DNA of 64,000 bases, taken from Bacteroidota bacterium (lineage in GTDB: Bacteria; Bacteroidota; JABWAT01). Positions 27,359 through 35,264 of the stretch are shown one piece after another. A program made the translations under genes and the position numbers. The stretch covers positions 38,052 to 102,051 of the forward strand of contig JAIUNL010000018.1 in assembly GCA_020161835.1 (NCBI GenBank), read 5' to 3'. The notes beneath the pieces are model-generated. The model saw nothing but the letters and a program-made list of their open reading frames with translations, was not told the DNA's origin and did not search any database. The first letter of the stretch is position 1; each line of letters opens with the position of its first letter.

Positions 27359-27395
27359 ACGACCGTCCGGTCGAACCAAACGACACACCGGTCGT
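27359..27395. promoter_or_regulatory. Tandem dyads, likely enhancer sites
   Basis: Two dyads with the same half-sites, ACGAC-N6-GTCGA (27359-27374) and ACGAC-N6-GTCGT (27380-27395), have centres 21 bp apart, two helical turns. Relative to the predicted sigma54 start they lie at about -102 to -138, the usual place for NtrC-type enhancer sites. A TATAAT box (27353-27358, + strand) abuts the first dyad and could serve the divergent rubrerythrin gene. A separate perfect palindrome CAGACGTCTG is at 27336-27345. Confidence 0.6.
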
Positions 27396-27521
27396 AACCA
27401 ATCTAACTTACTATTTGTTTTATCTATCAGACAGATACTATTAATTGATTTTGTTTATAAGTTATTTTACCGGATCTTTGTATCATCAAAAACGAAACAC
27501 TAATTCTTAAGGAAAAAAATC

Positions 27522-27992
27522 ATGACTGCATTTTCATCCACCCAAACTTTTAAAAATCTCGAAGCTGCTTTCGGCGGTGAATCAATGGCCAACCGGAAGT
27601 ATTTATTTTTCGCCAAAAAAGCCCGTGAACTCGGCAACGAAGAAATCGCCAAATTATTTGAAGAAACCGCTGCTCAGGAAACCCAGCACGCGTTCGCTCA
27701 CCTCGATCTGATTTTCGCTAAAGAAACCCTCACCATTGAGCGGATTCTTGAACTTGCTGAGAATGGCGAACGGTACGAAAACATGAAAATGTATCCGGAG
27801 TTTGAGCAACAAGCCATTGCGGAAGGTGATGCAGAAGCCGCCCATGAATTCCGTGAGCAAGCTGAAGAATCGAAAGAGCATGCTGAAATCTTTGCAAAAG
27901 CTGCAAAAAGATTTGGTGCTCTGAAACGTGTTGAAGGTATTCACGCTGATCGTTACCTGGCAGCTTTGGAGAACGTGAAAGCCGGAAAATAA
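27522..27992 (+). CDS. Rubrerythrin (ferritin-like diiron domain only)
   Basis: Rubrerythrins reduce H2O2 at a diiron centre. The 156-residue protein has the four-helix ferritin-like domain with ligand motifs 'GGESMANRKY' (first Glu), 'EETAAQETQHAF' (ExxH) and 'QAEESKEHAEIF' (ExxH), and lacks the C-terminal rubredoxin domain of classical rubrerythrin. That domain is supplied by the separate rubredoxin gene 150 bp downstream. Together with the reductase that follows they form a complete NAD(P)H peroxidase chain, consistent with a life in low oxygen. Confidence 0.92.
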   Translation: MTAFSSTQTFKNLEAAFGGESMANRKYLFFAKKARELGNEEIAKLFEETAAQETQHAFAHLDLIFAKETLTIERILELAENGERYENMKMYPEFEQQAIAEGDAEAAHEFREQAEESKEHAEIFAKAAKRFGALKRVEGIHADRYLAALENVKAGK

Positions 27993-28006
27993 CTGATTTT
28001 AAAACC

Positions 28007-28107
28007 GTCATCCTTCGATATTATCCGGCAAAAGCCGGATCACTCAGGACGACAATAAAACCACCCCATCCGGCTTTGCCGGATTTCCCCTCCTTAAAAA
28101 GGAGGGG
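28007..28107. repeat. Three hairpins between rubrerythrin and rubredoxin genes
   Basis: 28007-28053 is a dispersed palindrome (GTCATCCTTCGAT...ACTCAGGACGAC) with inner stem ATCCGGC-AAAA-GCCGGAT. 28068-28084 is ATCCGGC-TTT-GCCGGAT, using the same arms. 28087-28107 is CCCCTCCTT-AAA-AAGGAGGGG. None has a proper T-tract. They may set the relative levels of the two proteins. Confidence 0.7.
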
Positions 28108-28142
28108 AGTTAAAACAAAAATTAAGAAAAGGAAAAATTCTC

Positions 28143-28307
28143 ATGCAAAAGTATATCTGTATTGTTTGTAACCACATTTACGATCCTGCACTTGGTGATC
28201 CTGATTCAGGAATTGCACCCGGAACTCCGTTTGACCAGCTTCCTGATGACTGGAGCTGTCCGGATTGTGGAGTAACCAAAGAAGATTTTGAATTGTACGC
28301 AGGTTGA
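28143..28307 (+). CDS. Rubredoxin
   Basis: A 54-residue one-iron electron carrier. The ligands are two CxxC pairs in '[12 protein letters not shown]' and '[13 protein letters not shown]', with the conserved '[20 protein letters not shown]' middle. SD-like AAGGAAA lies 8 nt upstream of the ATG. The stop overlaps the region of the following reductase start (ATG at 28310). It should shuttle electrons from the reductase to rubrerythrin. Confidence 0.96.
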   Translation: MQKYICIVCNHIYDPALGDPDSGIAPGTPFDQLPDDWSCPDCGVTKEDFELYAG

Positions 28308-28309
28308 TC

Positions 28310-29293
28310 ATGCAACCTGAATCAAAAATTGTCATTATCGGATCCGGCATGGCCGGATCTGGTTTGGCCCTCGAACTGGCTTCCCGCCAAATTCCGGTTA
28401 CTCTGATCACTGCCGAAACTGCCGGGTACTATTCACGGCCTCTGCTTTCACATGCTTTCAGTGACCACACAACCAGAGACCGGATGATGCTGAAAAGCTG
28501 GAAGGATATGGAAACTTCCGGTGTTTCGGTGATGACCGGCACCCGGGTGGTTTCGATTAACCGGGAGAAAAAATCAGTTTTATGGGAATCAAATTCATCA
28601 TCCGGTGAATTATCCTACAGTCACCTGGTTCTTGCTACCGGTTCTGATGCCCTCATTCCTGGTCCGTGGAAAGCTCAAAAGGCACATTTTTCCATACTGA
28701 ACAGTTTTTATGATCTTGAAAATCTCCTCCCAAAGGTTGCAGAAGCTCAAAATTCAATTGCTATTGTGGGTGGCGGATTAATAGGCTGTGAAGTTGCCTC
28801 AGATCTGAATAAAGCCGGGAAAAAGGTTACTTTATTTCACGGTGTAGACCGTCTGATGGAACGGCAGTTGTCTGAATCTCAATCAGCAGAATTACTAACC
28901 CATTTTCAGAATCTGGGAATTGATGTCAGATTAAATACCATGGTTCAGGGATTTGAACCAGGAAAAGTTTTGCTTCCTGAAGGAAATTCATTTTCTGCAG
29001 ATTTGATTTTGGTGGCGGTTGGTTTTCTTCCCAGAACTGAACTGGCAAAACAAGCAGGTTTAGAAACGGGCAGGGGAATCAAAGTAAGCGGTTTTCTAAA
29101 AACCAGTGATGATTCCATCTTTGCAATCGGAGATTCAGCCGAAATCAACGGACAGATTTATGCATTTGTTTTACCAATCAGAAGTCAGGTTAAGTGGCTG
29201 ACTGACTATCTTTCTGGTAAAACTGCTGATCCCTGGGTTCCGGGAGTATACCCCGCTAAAGCAAAGATTCACGGTTTGCAATTAAAATGGTGA
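28310..29293 (+). CDS. FAD-dependent NAD(P)H:rubredoxin reductase-like oxidoreductase
   Basis: The 327-residue flavoprotein has the FAD motif 'IVIIGSGMAGSGLALEL' at the N terminus and the NAD(P)H motif 'IAIVGGGLIGCEVASDL' near residue 150. The second FAD segment is 'FAIGDSAEINGQ'. The length and the lack of a C-terminal thioredoxin-like domain fit the rubredoxin/NorW reductase group. I start it at ATG 28310; a TTG at 28304 overlapping the rubredoxin stop is less likely. It directly follows rubredoxin, giving the reductase-rubredoxin-rubrerythrin chain. Confidence 0.85.
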   Translation: MQPESKIVIIGSGMAGSGLALELASRQIPVTLITAETAGYYSRPLLSHAFSDHTTRDRMMLKSWKDMETSGVSVMTGTRVVSINREKKSVLWESNSSSGELSYSHLVLATGSDALIPGPWKAQKAHFSILNSFYDLENLLPKVAEAQNSIAIVGGGLIGCEVASDLNKAGKKVTLFHGVDRLMERQLSESQSAELLTHFQNLGIDVRLNTMVQGFEPGKVLLPEGNSFSADLILVAVGFLPRTELAKQAGLETGRGIKVSGFLKTSDDSIFAIGDSAEINGQIYAFVLPIRSQVKWLTDYLSGKTADPWVPGVYPAKAKIHGLQLKW

Positions 29294-29407
29294 GACCGAA
29301 AGAAGAAACGAAACGTGTCTGACCTGCTCTCAATTCGCTTCTTACCTTTTTTTGCCGTATTCTTGTTGTCTTGAATTTTAACATTTCACTACTTGTTATT
29401 TGAAATT

Positions 29408-29872
29408 ATGCCAGACCCAGACAAAATATCCCGCCGGGAACTTCGTGCAAAAGTAATGCAGGCACTCTACGCCCATGACATGACCGGAGATCCGATTTCC
29501 CATCTCAGAACAACTGTCCTGGTTGACATTAAAGAATCAACTCCTGACTATGATTACGCAGCCAAAATGTTGAATTCTGTTATCAACAAGTCGGATGAAA
29601 TCAATGAATGGCTTCTGAAACATACCAAAAACTGGGATATGTCAAGAATTGCAGTTATTGACCTTATTCTTCTCAAAATGGGAACTGCTGAATTTCTCTA
29701 TTTTCCTGACATTCCGCCAAAAGTTACCATGAATGAACTGCTTGAAATTGCTAAAAACTATTCGACCGATCAAAGCAGTAAATTTATCAATGGCGTTTTG
29801 GATGGCGTTCTCGAAGATTTGACCAAACAAAGTAAAATCGAAAAGACCGGCCGGGGCCTCATCAATTCATAA
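29408..29872 (+). CDS. nusB: Transcription antitermination factor NusB
   Basis: NusB binds NusE (S10) and boxA RNA during rRNA antitermination. The 154-residue all-helical protein starts 'MPDPDKISRRELRAKVMQALYAHD', matching the family RRxAR...LQALY start, and has 'MSRIAVIDLILLKMGTAEFLYF' and 'NYSTDQSSKFINGVLDGVLED', the conserved C-terminal helices. The ATG at 29408 is chosen over an upstream TTG. A phosphatase gene starts 6 bp after its stop. Confidence 0.93.
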   Translation: MPDPDKISRRELRAKVMQALYAHDMTGDPISHLRTTVLVDIKESTPDYDYAAKMLNSVINKSDEINEWLLKHTKNWDMSRIAVIDLILLKMGTAEFLYFPDIPPKVTMNELLEIAKNYSTDQSSKFINGVLDGVLEDLTKQSKIEKTGRGLINS

Positions 29873-29878
29873 AATCCA

Positions 29879-30571
29879 ATGAAACTTGCATCCATCCCAA
29901 CAAATAATACCTATGCCATTGGTGATATTCACGGATGCCTGAAGTCATTAAAATCCCTGCTTTCCACACTTCCGCTAAATCAGGATTCTGTTCTGATTTT
30001 CCTTGGTGATTATATAGACAGGGGTCCTGATTCAAAGGGTGTGATTGATTATCTGATTCAGCTTTCCACACGTTTTCACTGCTATTTTTTGGTCGGCAAT
30101 CATGAAGTCATGATGGCTGATGCACTCAAAACCGGTAAAACCGAAAGCTGGGAACTTAACGGGGCACGGCAAACGCTTGCCAGTTACGTTCAGGATGATG
30201 CTTTTGTCTTTGAACTGCCTGATTCTCACGCCCTTTTCCTCGACAGAACCGAATGGTTTATTGACACGCCTGATTTCTTTTTCGTCCACGCCGGTGCAAA
30301 TCCGTTTCGCAAACTTGCTGAATCAGTTGCACAAGAGCGCTGGGAAGATTTTGTCTGGGAACGTTCACATCTCCCGGTAGAAAAGCCAGTTTGGGAAAAA
30401 ACAGTGGTTTGCGGCCACACCCCACACAAACATCCGCTCATCAAAGAAAAACTGATCGTCATTGATACCGGCTGTGTTTATGTCAATTCGAAAAAATATG
30501 CCGGTTACGGTCATCTCACCGCCATTCAGCTACCATCAAAGAAGGTTTTCATGGTGAAAAACTGTGAATAA
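29879..30571 (+). CDS. Ser/Thr phosphatase-type metallophosphoesterase
   Basis: The 230-residue protein has the three PPP-family metal motifs in order: 'GDIHGC', 'GDYIDRGPDS' and 'GNHEVM', then 'VVCGHTPHKHP' and 'IDTGCVY'. Bacterial members act as protein phosphatases or diadenosine tetraphosphatases; the sequence alone does not choose. It sits between nusB (6 bp) and the transporter gene, which overlaps it by 8 nt, so the three are one operon. Confidence 0.9.
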   Translation: MKLASIPTNNTYAIGDIHGCLKSLKSLLSTLPLNQDSVLIFLGDYIDRGPDSKGVIDYLIQLSTRFHCYFLVGNHEVMMADALKTGKTESWELNGARQTLASYVQDDAFVFELPDSHALFLDRTEWFIDTPDFFFVHAGANPFRKLAESVAQERWEDFVWERSHLPVEKPVWEKTVVCGHTPHKHPLIKEKLIVIDTGCVYVNSKKYAGYGHLTAIQLPSKKVFMVKNCE

Positions 30572-31829
30572 ACGCTCAATTCTAAGCTGGGCATTTTACG
30601 ACTGGGCCAACAGTGCTTTCGCCACAACTGTCATTGCAGGATTTTTCCCGATTTTTTTCAAGGATTACTGGAGCAAAGATTACCCGGTTGAACAATCAAC
30701 TTTTTGGCTTGGCGTAGCCATTTCATCAGCCGGATTGATTGTTGCGGTTCTTTCTCCGCTTCTTGGTGCGTTTTCTGACCTTGGATCAAAGAAAAAAGTT
30801 TTCCTTGCCAGTTTTGCCGGACTCGGAATTGTGATGACCGGCGGACTCTACTTTCTTCAGGCCGGTGACTGGCAACTTGCCGCCATCATGTACACTTTGG
30901 CATCGGTTGGTTTTCTTTGCTCGAATGTTTTCTATGATTCCCTGATCACGACTGTAAGTTCTTCAAAAACTGTCGATTTGGTGTCAAGTCAGGGTTATGG
31001 GATGGGCTATATTGGTGGCGGAATTCTGTTTCTGATCAATGTGATCATGGTGCAGCAACCTGAATGGTTTGGGTTTTCTTCGCCAGCTGAAGCTGTTCAA
31101 TGGTCTTTTATCAGTGTTGCACTTTGGTGGCTCCTCTTTTCTATTCCGCTTTTTCTTTTTGTAAAAGAACCAGCTCCCCCGGCGCATCTGAATAGCAGTG
31201 AACTTCTTAAATTTGGGATTGCTGAGTTCAGAAATTCCCTCAAAACCATTTTCAGTAATAAAACCGTTTCCCTTTTTTTGGTTGCTTACTGGCTCTATAT
31301 TGATGGTGTAGATACCATTATTGCCATGTCGGTCGATTTCGGGAAATCAATCGGAATCCCGAACAGTGACCTGATTACAGCCCTTTTAATGGTTCAGTTT
31401 ATCGGATTCCCGTTTGCGATTCTGTTCGGTTGGCTAGGCCAGAAGTTTGGTGCAAAACGGACGATTCTAGTTTGTATTGCCGGATATCTGGCGATAACCA
31501 TTCTGGGTAGTCAGCTCGATAATATACCGGTTGTAATTGGCGGTGTAAACGTAAGCAAATTTTATCTATTGGCCATCGGGGTTGCAATGGTTCAGGGCGG
31601 AATTCAATCACTCAGCAGAAGTCTTTTTGCAAGAATCGTCCCGCCAGAAAAATCAGGAGAATATTTCGGTTTTTATAACATGATGGGGAAATTTGCAACC
31701 ATCATAGGTCCGGTTCTGATGGGAACCGTAACCGTTCTTTCCGGAAGTCCAAGAATGGGTATCTTATCTATTTCGGTTTTGTTTCTTATTGGCGGATATC
31801 TGCTGTGGAAGGTGCAAATTGAAGAATAA
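30564..31829 (+). CDS. MFS transporter, UMF1 (Atg22-like) family
   Basis: The 421-residue protein has about 12 membrane segments and opens with the UMF1-family signature 'SWAFYDWANSAFATTVIAGFFP'. Other typical blocks are 'LGAFSDLGSKKKVFL', 'VASVGFLCSNVFYDSL' and 'QGGIQSLSRSLFARIVPPEKSGEYFGFYNM'. Substrates are unknown for bacterial members; fungal Atg22 exports amino acids from the vacuole. It uses a GTG start within the phosphatase gene. Last gene of the nusB operon. Confidence 0.9.
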   Translation: MNKRSILSWAFYDWANSAFATTVIAGFFPIFFKDYWSKDYPVEQSTFWLGVAISSAGLIVAVLSPLLGAFSDLGSKKKVFLASFAGLGIVMTGGLYFLQAGDWQLAAIMYTLASVGFLCSNVFYDSLITTVSSSKTVDLVSSQGYGMGYIGGGILFLINVIMVQQPEWFGFSSPAEAVQWSFISVALWWLLFSIPLFLFVKEPAPPAHLNSSELLKFGIAEFRNSLKTIFSNKTVSLFLVAYWLYIDGVDTIIAMSVDFGKSIGIPNSDLITALLMVQFIGFPFAILFGWLGQKFGAKRTILVCIAGYLAITILGSQLDNIPVVIGGVNVSKFYLLAIGVAMVQGGIQSLSRSLFARIVPPEKSGEYFGFYNMMGKFATIIGPVLMGTVTVLSGSPRMGILSISVLFLIGGYLLWKVQIEE

Positions 31830-31839
31830 TGTTGAGAAT

Positions 31840-31881
31840 TTACCACAGAGAATTACGGAGTTTAAACGGAGAAACACAGAG
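31840..31881 (+). repeat. ACCACAGAG-type dispersed repeat in a leader
   Basis: ACCACAGAGAATTACGGAG, then a diverged copy (AAACGGAGAAACACAGAG), directly precedes the ATG at 31882. This motif is common in intergenic DNA of many bacteria. Here it forms the whole leader of the barrel gene. Confidence 0.5.
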
Positions 31882-32454
31882 ATGTTAAAACTGTTTTTAT
31901 TCATTGTTATTTCATGTTTGATTTTCAAACCATTACAATCTTTCGCACAAACTACGGAAAGAACTGGATACGTTTTCAGCATTTCAGGCGGGATTTCTTC
32001 ACTTCAGCTTTCAACAAGTTCATTTTCAGACCAATCCGAAATCTACTATTCCATTCCGAATTTCAAGTTTGGTTGGATGGTGAACCCCAAAACCGAAGTT
32101 TCACTTTACATTCCCGGTAATGTGTATTCCTACAAAGGATCGGGCCGTCACCGGGATCGTATTTTTGAAGGGCTTTTACCCTCAGTTCAATATTGGTTTG
32201 CCGATAAATGGTGGGTTTTAGGTGGGGCTGGGTTGACCATTGATGGCATGACTTTTTATGATACCCGGAATAAAAGTGAAATCAATTTTTATTTTGGTTC
32301 GTCGGTTGTTGCAGGAACCGGATATGAAGTCTGGTCAAGGAAAAATATGGTTATAGACCTTCAGGGGCGGATTCATGCCGGATCATCAAACATTCCGGAA
32401 GGTAAAAGAACGCTTCTCGCCTTTGATTTTCTGGTAGGGGTTAACTGGTACTGA
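31882..32454 (+). CDS. Outer-membrane porin-like beta-barrel protein
   Basis: From ATG 31882 the product has 190 residues: a signal peptide ('MLKLFLFIVISCLIFKPLQSFAQ') and then eight or so amphipathic strands ('GYVFSISGGISSLQLS', 'KFGWMVNPKTEVSLYIP', 'TLLAFDFLVGVNWY'), ending in an aromatic residue as in small OmpA/OmpW-like barrels. The longer frame to 31789 would add residues from within the transporter gene and repeat DNA, and is rejected. Function unknown. Confidence 0.75.
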   Translation: MLKLFLFIVISCLIFKPLQSFAQTTERTGYVFSISGGISSLQLSTSSFSDQSEIYYSIPNFKFGWMVNPKTEVSLYIPGNVYSYKGSGRHRDRIFEGLLPSVQYWFADKWWVLGGAGLTIDGMTFYDTRNKSEINFYFGSSVVAGTGYEVWSRKNMVIDLQGRIHAGSSNIPEGKRTLLAFDFLVGVNWY

Positions 32455-32523
32455 TTTCAGAAAATTCATTTTACCAGTTAAATTGGTTATTTTTGGGGGA
32501 GAAATAAGTCAACGGAGATTGAT

Positions 32524-32769
32524 ATGCCAACATTGAATACAATACTTAAAGAGCTCAATGACGTCCCTGTTGAGAGACTTGAGGAATTATCGCAACTTGT
32601 GCATTCGATGACCTCATCAACTGCCGAAACCCAACCAAATAAAAAGAAAATTCTCTCATTTGCCGGGTCATTTAGCGACATGAGTAAAAAGGACTATTCT
32701 GACTTTCAAAATTTCACCAAAAATGAAAGAGATTCTCTTTTCAACAGAACATCTTTACTTCTTCAATAA
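32524..32769 (+). CDS. Orphan VapB-like antitoxin
   Basis: The 81-residue protein resembles small antitoxins of PIN-toxin pairs: an N-terminal helix 'ILKELNDVPVERLEELSQLVHSM', a linker, and the C-terminal toxin-binding pattern 'KILSFAGSFSDMSKKDYSDFQNFTKNERDSLFNRTSLL'. In complete systems a VapC PIN toxin gene follows at once. Here the next 214 bp hold only a dispersed repeat and then panD, so the toxin appears lost. A purine-rich GGGGGAGAAATAAG lies upstream of the ATG region. Confidence 0.6.
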   Translation: MPTLNTILKELNDVPVERLEELSQLVHSMTSSTAETQPNKKKILSFAGSFSDMSKKDYSDFQNFTKNERDSLFNRTSLLLQ

Positions 32770-32873
32770 AACAGTTAAATAAATAGAGCTTATTGGCTTT
32801 CAAATTACCGTCAGGGGACGGATTTGTAATCATCATTTTCCGGAATTTCATTCTTTTTCTTCAGAAAAGATAC

Positions 32874-32925
32874 TCATGCTTCGATAAATCCCGATCCCAC
32901 AAGCGGGACGGGACACTCAGCATGA
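32874..32925. repeat. Dispersed palindromic repeat
   Basis: TCATGCT and AGCATGA are perfect outer arms (32874-32880, 32919-32925) around CCCGATCCC...GGGACGGGA and an ACTCAG box. It matches 25492-25544 closely and lies where a toxin gene would be expected downstream of the antitoxin-like gene. Confidence 0.7.
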
Positions 32926-32983
32926 CATAATTAGGTTTTCATGATTTCTATTTGTCTGCCAAACAATATTTCAATTTTAAATT

Positions 32984-33385
32984 ATGGCAAAACTTAAATG
33001 GGCGTTAAGCTCAAAAATTCAAAAAGCGGTTGTAACTGAGGCCAATCTGGCTTATGTTGGCAGCATTACAATAGATGAAGATCTGATTGAACGAACGGGA
33101 CTCTGGCCGGGCGAAAAAGTTCTGGTTGTGAGCAACACATCAGGTTCACGGCTTGAAACTTATGTTATCAAGGGCGAACGGGGTGCCGGGGCCATCCACA
33201 TGAATGGTGCTGCTGCTCACTTAATCAAACGTGGTGAAGAACTCATCATTATGGGTTTCACTTTAACTGATGAACCCATCACACCAAAAAATATTCTGGT
33301 GGACAACCACAATAAATTTGTCCGCTATGTAGAAGAAGCAGAAAAGATGATTATTTCTGATCCGTTTAATGAACGGGAAGGGTAA
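32984..33385 (+). CDS. panD: Aspartate 1-decarboxylase precursor
   Basis: PanD makes beta-alanine for pantothenate and coenzyme A. The 133-residue proenzyme contains the self-cleavage site 'AYVGSITID', with cleavage between Gly26 and Ser27 giving the pyruvoyl group. Also seen are Lys/Trp residues near the N terminus, '[23 protein letters not shown]' and '[10 protein letters not shown]', all standard. Its last 20 bp overlap the convergent hisI gene. Confidence 0.95.
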   Translation: MAKLKWALSSKIQKAVVTEANLAYVGSITIDEDLIERTGLWPGEKVLVVSNTSGSRLETYVIKGERGAGAIHMNGAAAHLIKRGEELIIMGFTLTDEPITPKNILVDNHNKFVRYVEEAEKMIISDPFNEREG

Positions 33386-33704
33386 CCGGGGAAAAAAAGC
33401 AGGAAACTGATCCGGTATGACAGGCCGACTTTCCAACCTGATCAACTTTTGCAAGCAACGTATCAGAATCGCAGTCCATCCACAATTCCTTTACTTTTTG
33501 AATATGCCCGGAAGTGGCGCCTTTGTGCCACAATTCCTGGCGGGAACGTGAAAAATACCACATTTCACGGGTTTCAAGCGTCTTCAGGTAGGATTCTTCA
33601 TTCATATATCCAACCATCAGCACCACACCCGTTTCAAAATCCTGAACTACGACGGGAAGGTGTCCGTCTGAGTTAAGTTTCAGTTCAGACCAGTTCATTT
33701 TCAA
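33366..33704 (-). CDS. hisI: Phosphoribosyl-AMP cyclohydrolase
   Basis: HisI opens the ring of phosphoribosyl-AMP in histidine synthesis. The 112-residue single-domain enzyme has '[18 protein letters not shown]', '[19 protein letters not shown]' and the zinc/Mg motif '[15 protein letters not shown]', then '[11 protein letters not shown]'. It lacks a fused HisE domain, so a separate HisE must be elsewhere. It overlaps hisF by 20 nt at its start and panD by 20 bp at its end. Confidence 0.95.
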   Translation of the reverse strand: MKMNWSELKLNSDGHLPVVVQDFETGVVLMVGYMNEESYLKTLETREMWYFSRSRQELWHKGATSGHIQKVKELWMDCDSDTLLAKVDQVGKSACHTGSVSCFFSPVTLPVH

Positions 33705-34467
33705 CCCTTACTTTCCTCACCGGAATTCCATTTTTTGCCAGAAATAATTTGGCTTCAGCAATTGTAAATTGTTTATAGTGGAAGATCGAAGCTGCCAGCA
33801 CTGCATCAGCTTTCCCAATCAGAAAGGCATCAAGCAAATGTTCCAAAGAACCAGCTCCGCCACTGGCAATTACAGGCACCTTCACCAGATCGGCAATTCT
33901 GCTCAGAAGTTCATTGTCGAAACCAGCTTTGGTCCCGTCACGATCCATTGAAGTAACAAGCAGCTCACCCGCCCCTTTTTCAACACCTTTTACGGCCCAT
34001 TCAAGTGCATCCAACCCTGCAGGTTTTCTTCCGCCGTGTGTGAAAACTTCCCATTTATTTTCACCGGTTTGTTTGGCATCAATTGCCAGAACAATACATT
34101 GGGAGCCGAATTTTTCAGCCCCTTCAGAAATCAGATCCGGATTAAAAATCGCACTGGAATTCACTGAAATTTTATCTGCACCACGATCCAGCATGGCTTT
34201 CATATCTGCAACAGAACGGATTCCGCCACCCACCGTAAACGGGATAAAAACGGATTCTGCTGTTCGTTCAACCACCTCATACATTGACTTGCGATCGTCT
34301 GAAGTCGCAGTAATATCCAGAAAAACCAATTCATCTGCACCGGAATCGTTGTAGAATCTGGCTTGTTCAACGGGATCACCTGCATCCTGCAGATTTACAA
34401 AATTTATTCCTTTGACAACCCGGCCATCATGAACATCAAGACAGGGAATAATTCGCTTGGTCAGCAT
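33685..34467 (-). CDS. hisF: Imidazole glycerol phosphate synthase cyclase subunit
   Basis: HisF is the TIM-barrel cyclase that forms imidazole glycerol phosphate using ammonia from HisH. The 260 residues start '[20 protein letters not shown]' with catalytic Asp11 equivalent, and include '[11 protein letters not shown]', '[11 protein letters not shown]', '[16 protein letters not shown]' with the second catalytic Asp, and '[12 protein letters not shown]'. It overlaps hisA by 7 nt. Confidence 0.96.
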   Translation of the reverse strand: MLTKRIIPCLDVHDGRVVKGINFVNLQDAGDPVEQARFYNDSGADELVFLDITATSDDRKSMYEVVERTAESVFIPFTVGGGIRSVADMKAMLDRGADKISVNSSAIFNPDLISEGAEKFGSQCIVLAIDAKQTGENKWEVFTHGGRKPAGLDALEWAVKGVEKGAGELLVTSMDRDGTKAGFDNELLSRIADLVKVPVIASGGAGSLEHLLDAFLIGKADAVLAASIFHYKQFTIAEAKLFLAKNGIPVRKVRVENELV

Positions 34468-35261
34468 GTGGCGCCGGGTTTCTTTTTAAAATCGTGTTCA
34501 GTATAAACCTTGATTTCTTTTTCAACTTCAAGGGATTTTTCACATTCCCGCCATAAAACCTGACAAGGGAATTTGTTCTCGTACAAAGCTTTTCCGACGA
34601 TGACGGAATCAACACCAAACGGAACCAATTCCTTCAGAGCAACCAGATCTTTAAATCCCGAAACCCCGCCTGAAGCGGTAATTTTAATTCCGGACCTCAC
34701 TGCCATGTCTTTGGTTGCTTCGAGATTCGGACCCTGAAGCATGCCATCTTTGGAAATATCAGTAAAAATGATCCGTTGAAGCCCGTATTCCTTCATTTGA
34801 AGGGCAAGGTCAACCGCATCCAGTGCTGATGTTTCCGTCCAGCCCTTGATAGCAACTTTTCCGTTTGATGCATCAATTCCGACAATGATGGCTCTCGGCC
34901 CAAATTCTTCAATGGCCTGACGAACAAGATCAGGATTTTTAACGGCTGCAGTTCCGATTATGACCCGGCAAACACCACTGTTCAGATAGGACCGGATGTC
35001 TTCAAGTGTTCGGATGCCGCCACCAACCTGCACTGGAATGTCGATGTTTTTTACAATTTTTTCGATGACCGGCAGATTATCACGGGTTCCCGAAAGAGCA
35101 CCATCCAGATCAACCAGATGGAGAATCTTAGCATTTTCAATCCGCCAGAGCTGAGCCGTTTTTACCGGATCAGAAAAGTAAACGGTTTCATTTTCAAACT
35201 TACCCTGTTGCAGGCGGACACATTGTCCGCCTTTGATATCAATTGCCGGAATAACGAGCAT
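34461..35261 (-). CDS. hisA: ProFAR isomerase
   Basis: HisA catalyses the Amadori rearrangement of ProFAR to PRFAR. The 266-residue TIM barrel begins '[17 protein letters not shown]' with the catalytic Asp, followed by '[12 protein letters not shown]', '[10 protein letters not shown]', '[16 protein letters not shown]' with the second Asp, and '[13 protein letters not shown]'. The C-terminal tail ('[21 protein letters not shown]') is about 15 residues longer than usual. hisH ends 3 bp upstream. Confidence 0.95.
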   Translation of the reverse strand: MLVIPAIDIKGGQCVRLQQGKFENETVYFSDPVKTAQLWRIENAKILHLVDLDGALSGTRDNLPVIEKIVKNIDIPVQVGGGIRTLEDIRSYLNSGVCRVIIGTAAVKNPDLVRQAIEEFGPRAIIVGIDASNGKVAIKGWTETSALDAVDLALQMKEYGLQRIIFTDISKDGMLQGPNLEATKDMAVRSGIKITASGGVSGFKDLVALKELVPFGVDSVIVGKALYENKFPCQVLWRECEKSLEVEKEIKVYTEHDFKKKPGATC

Positions 35262-35264
35262 GAT

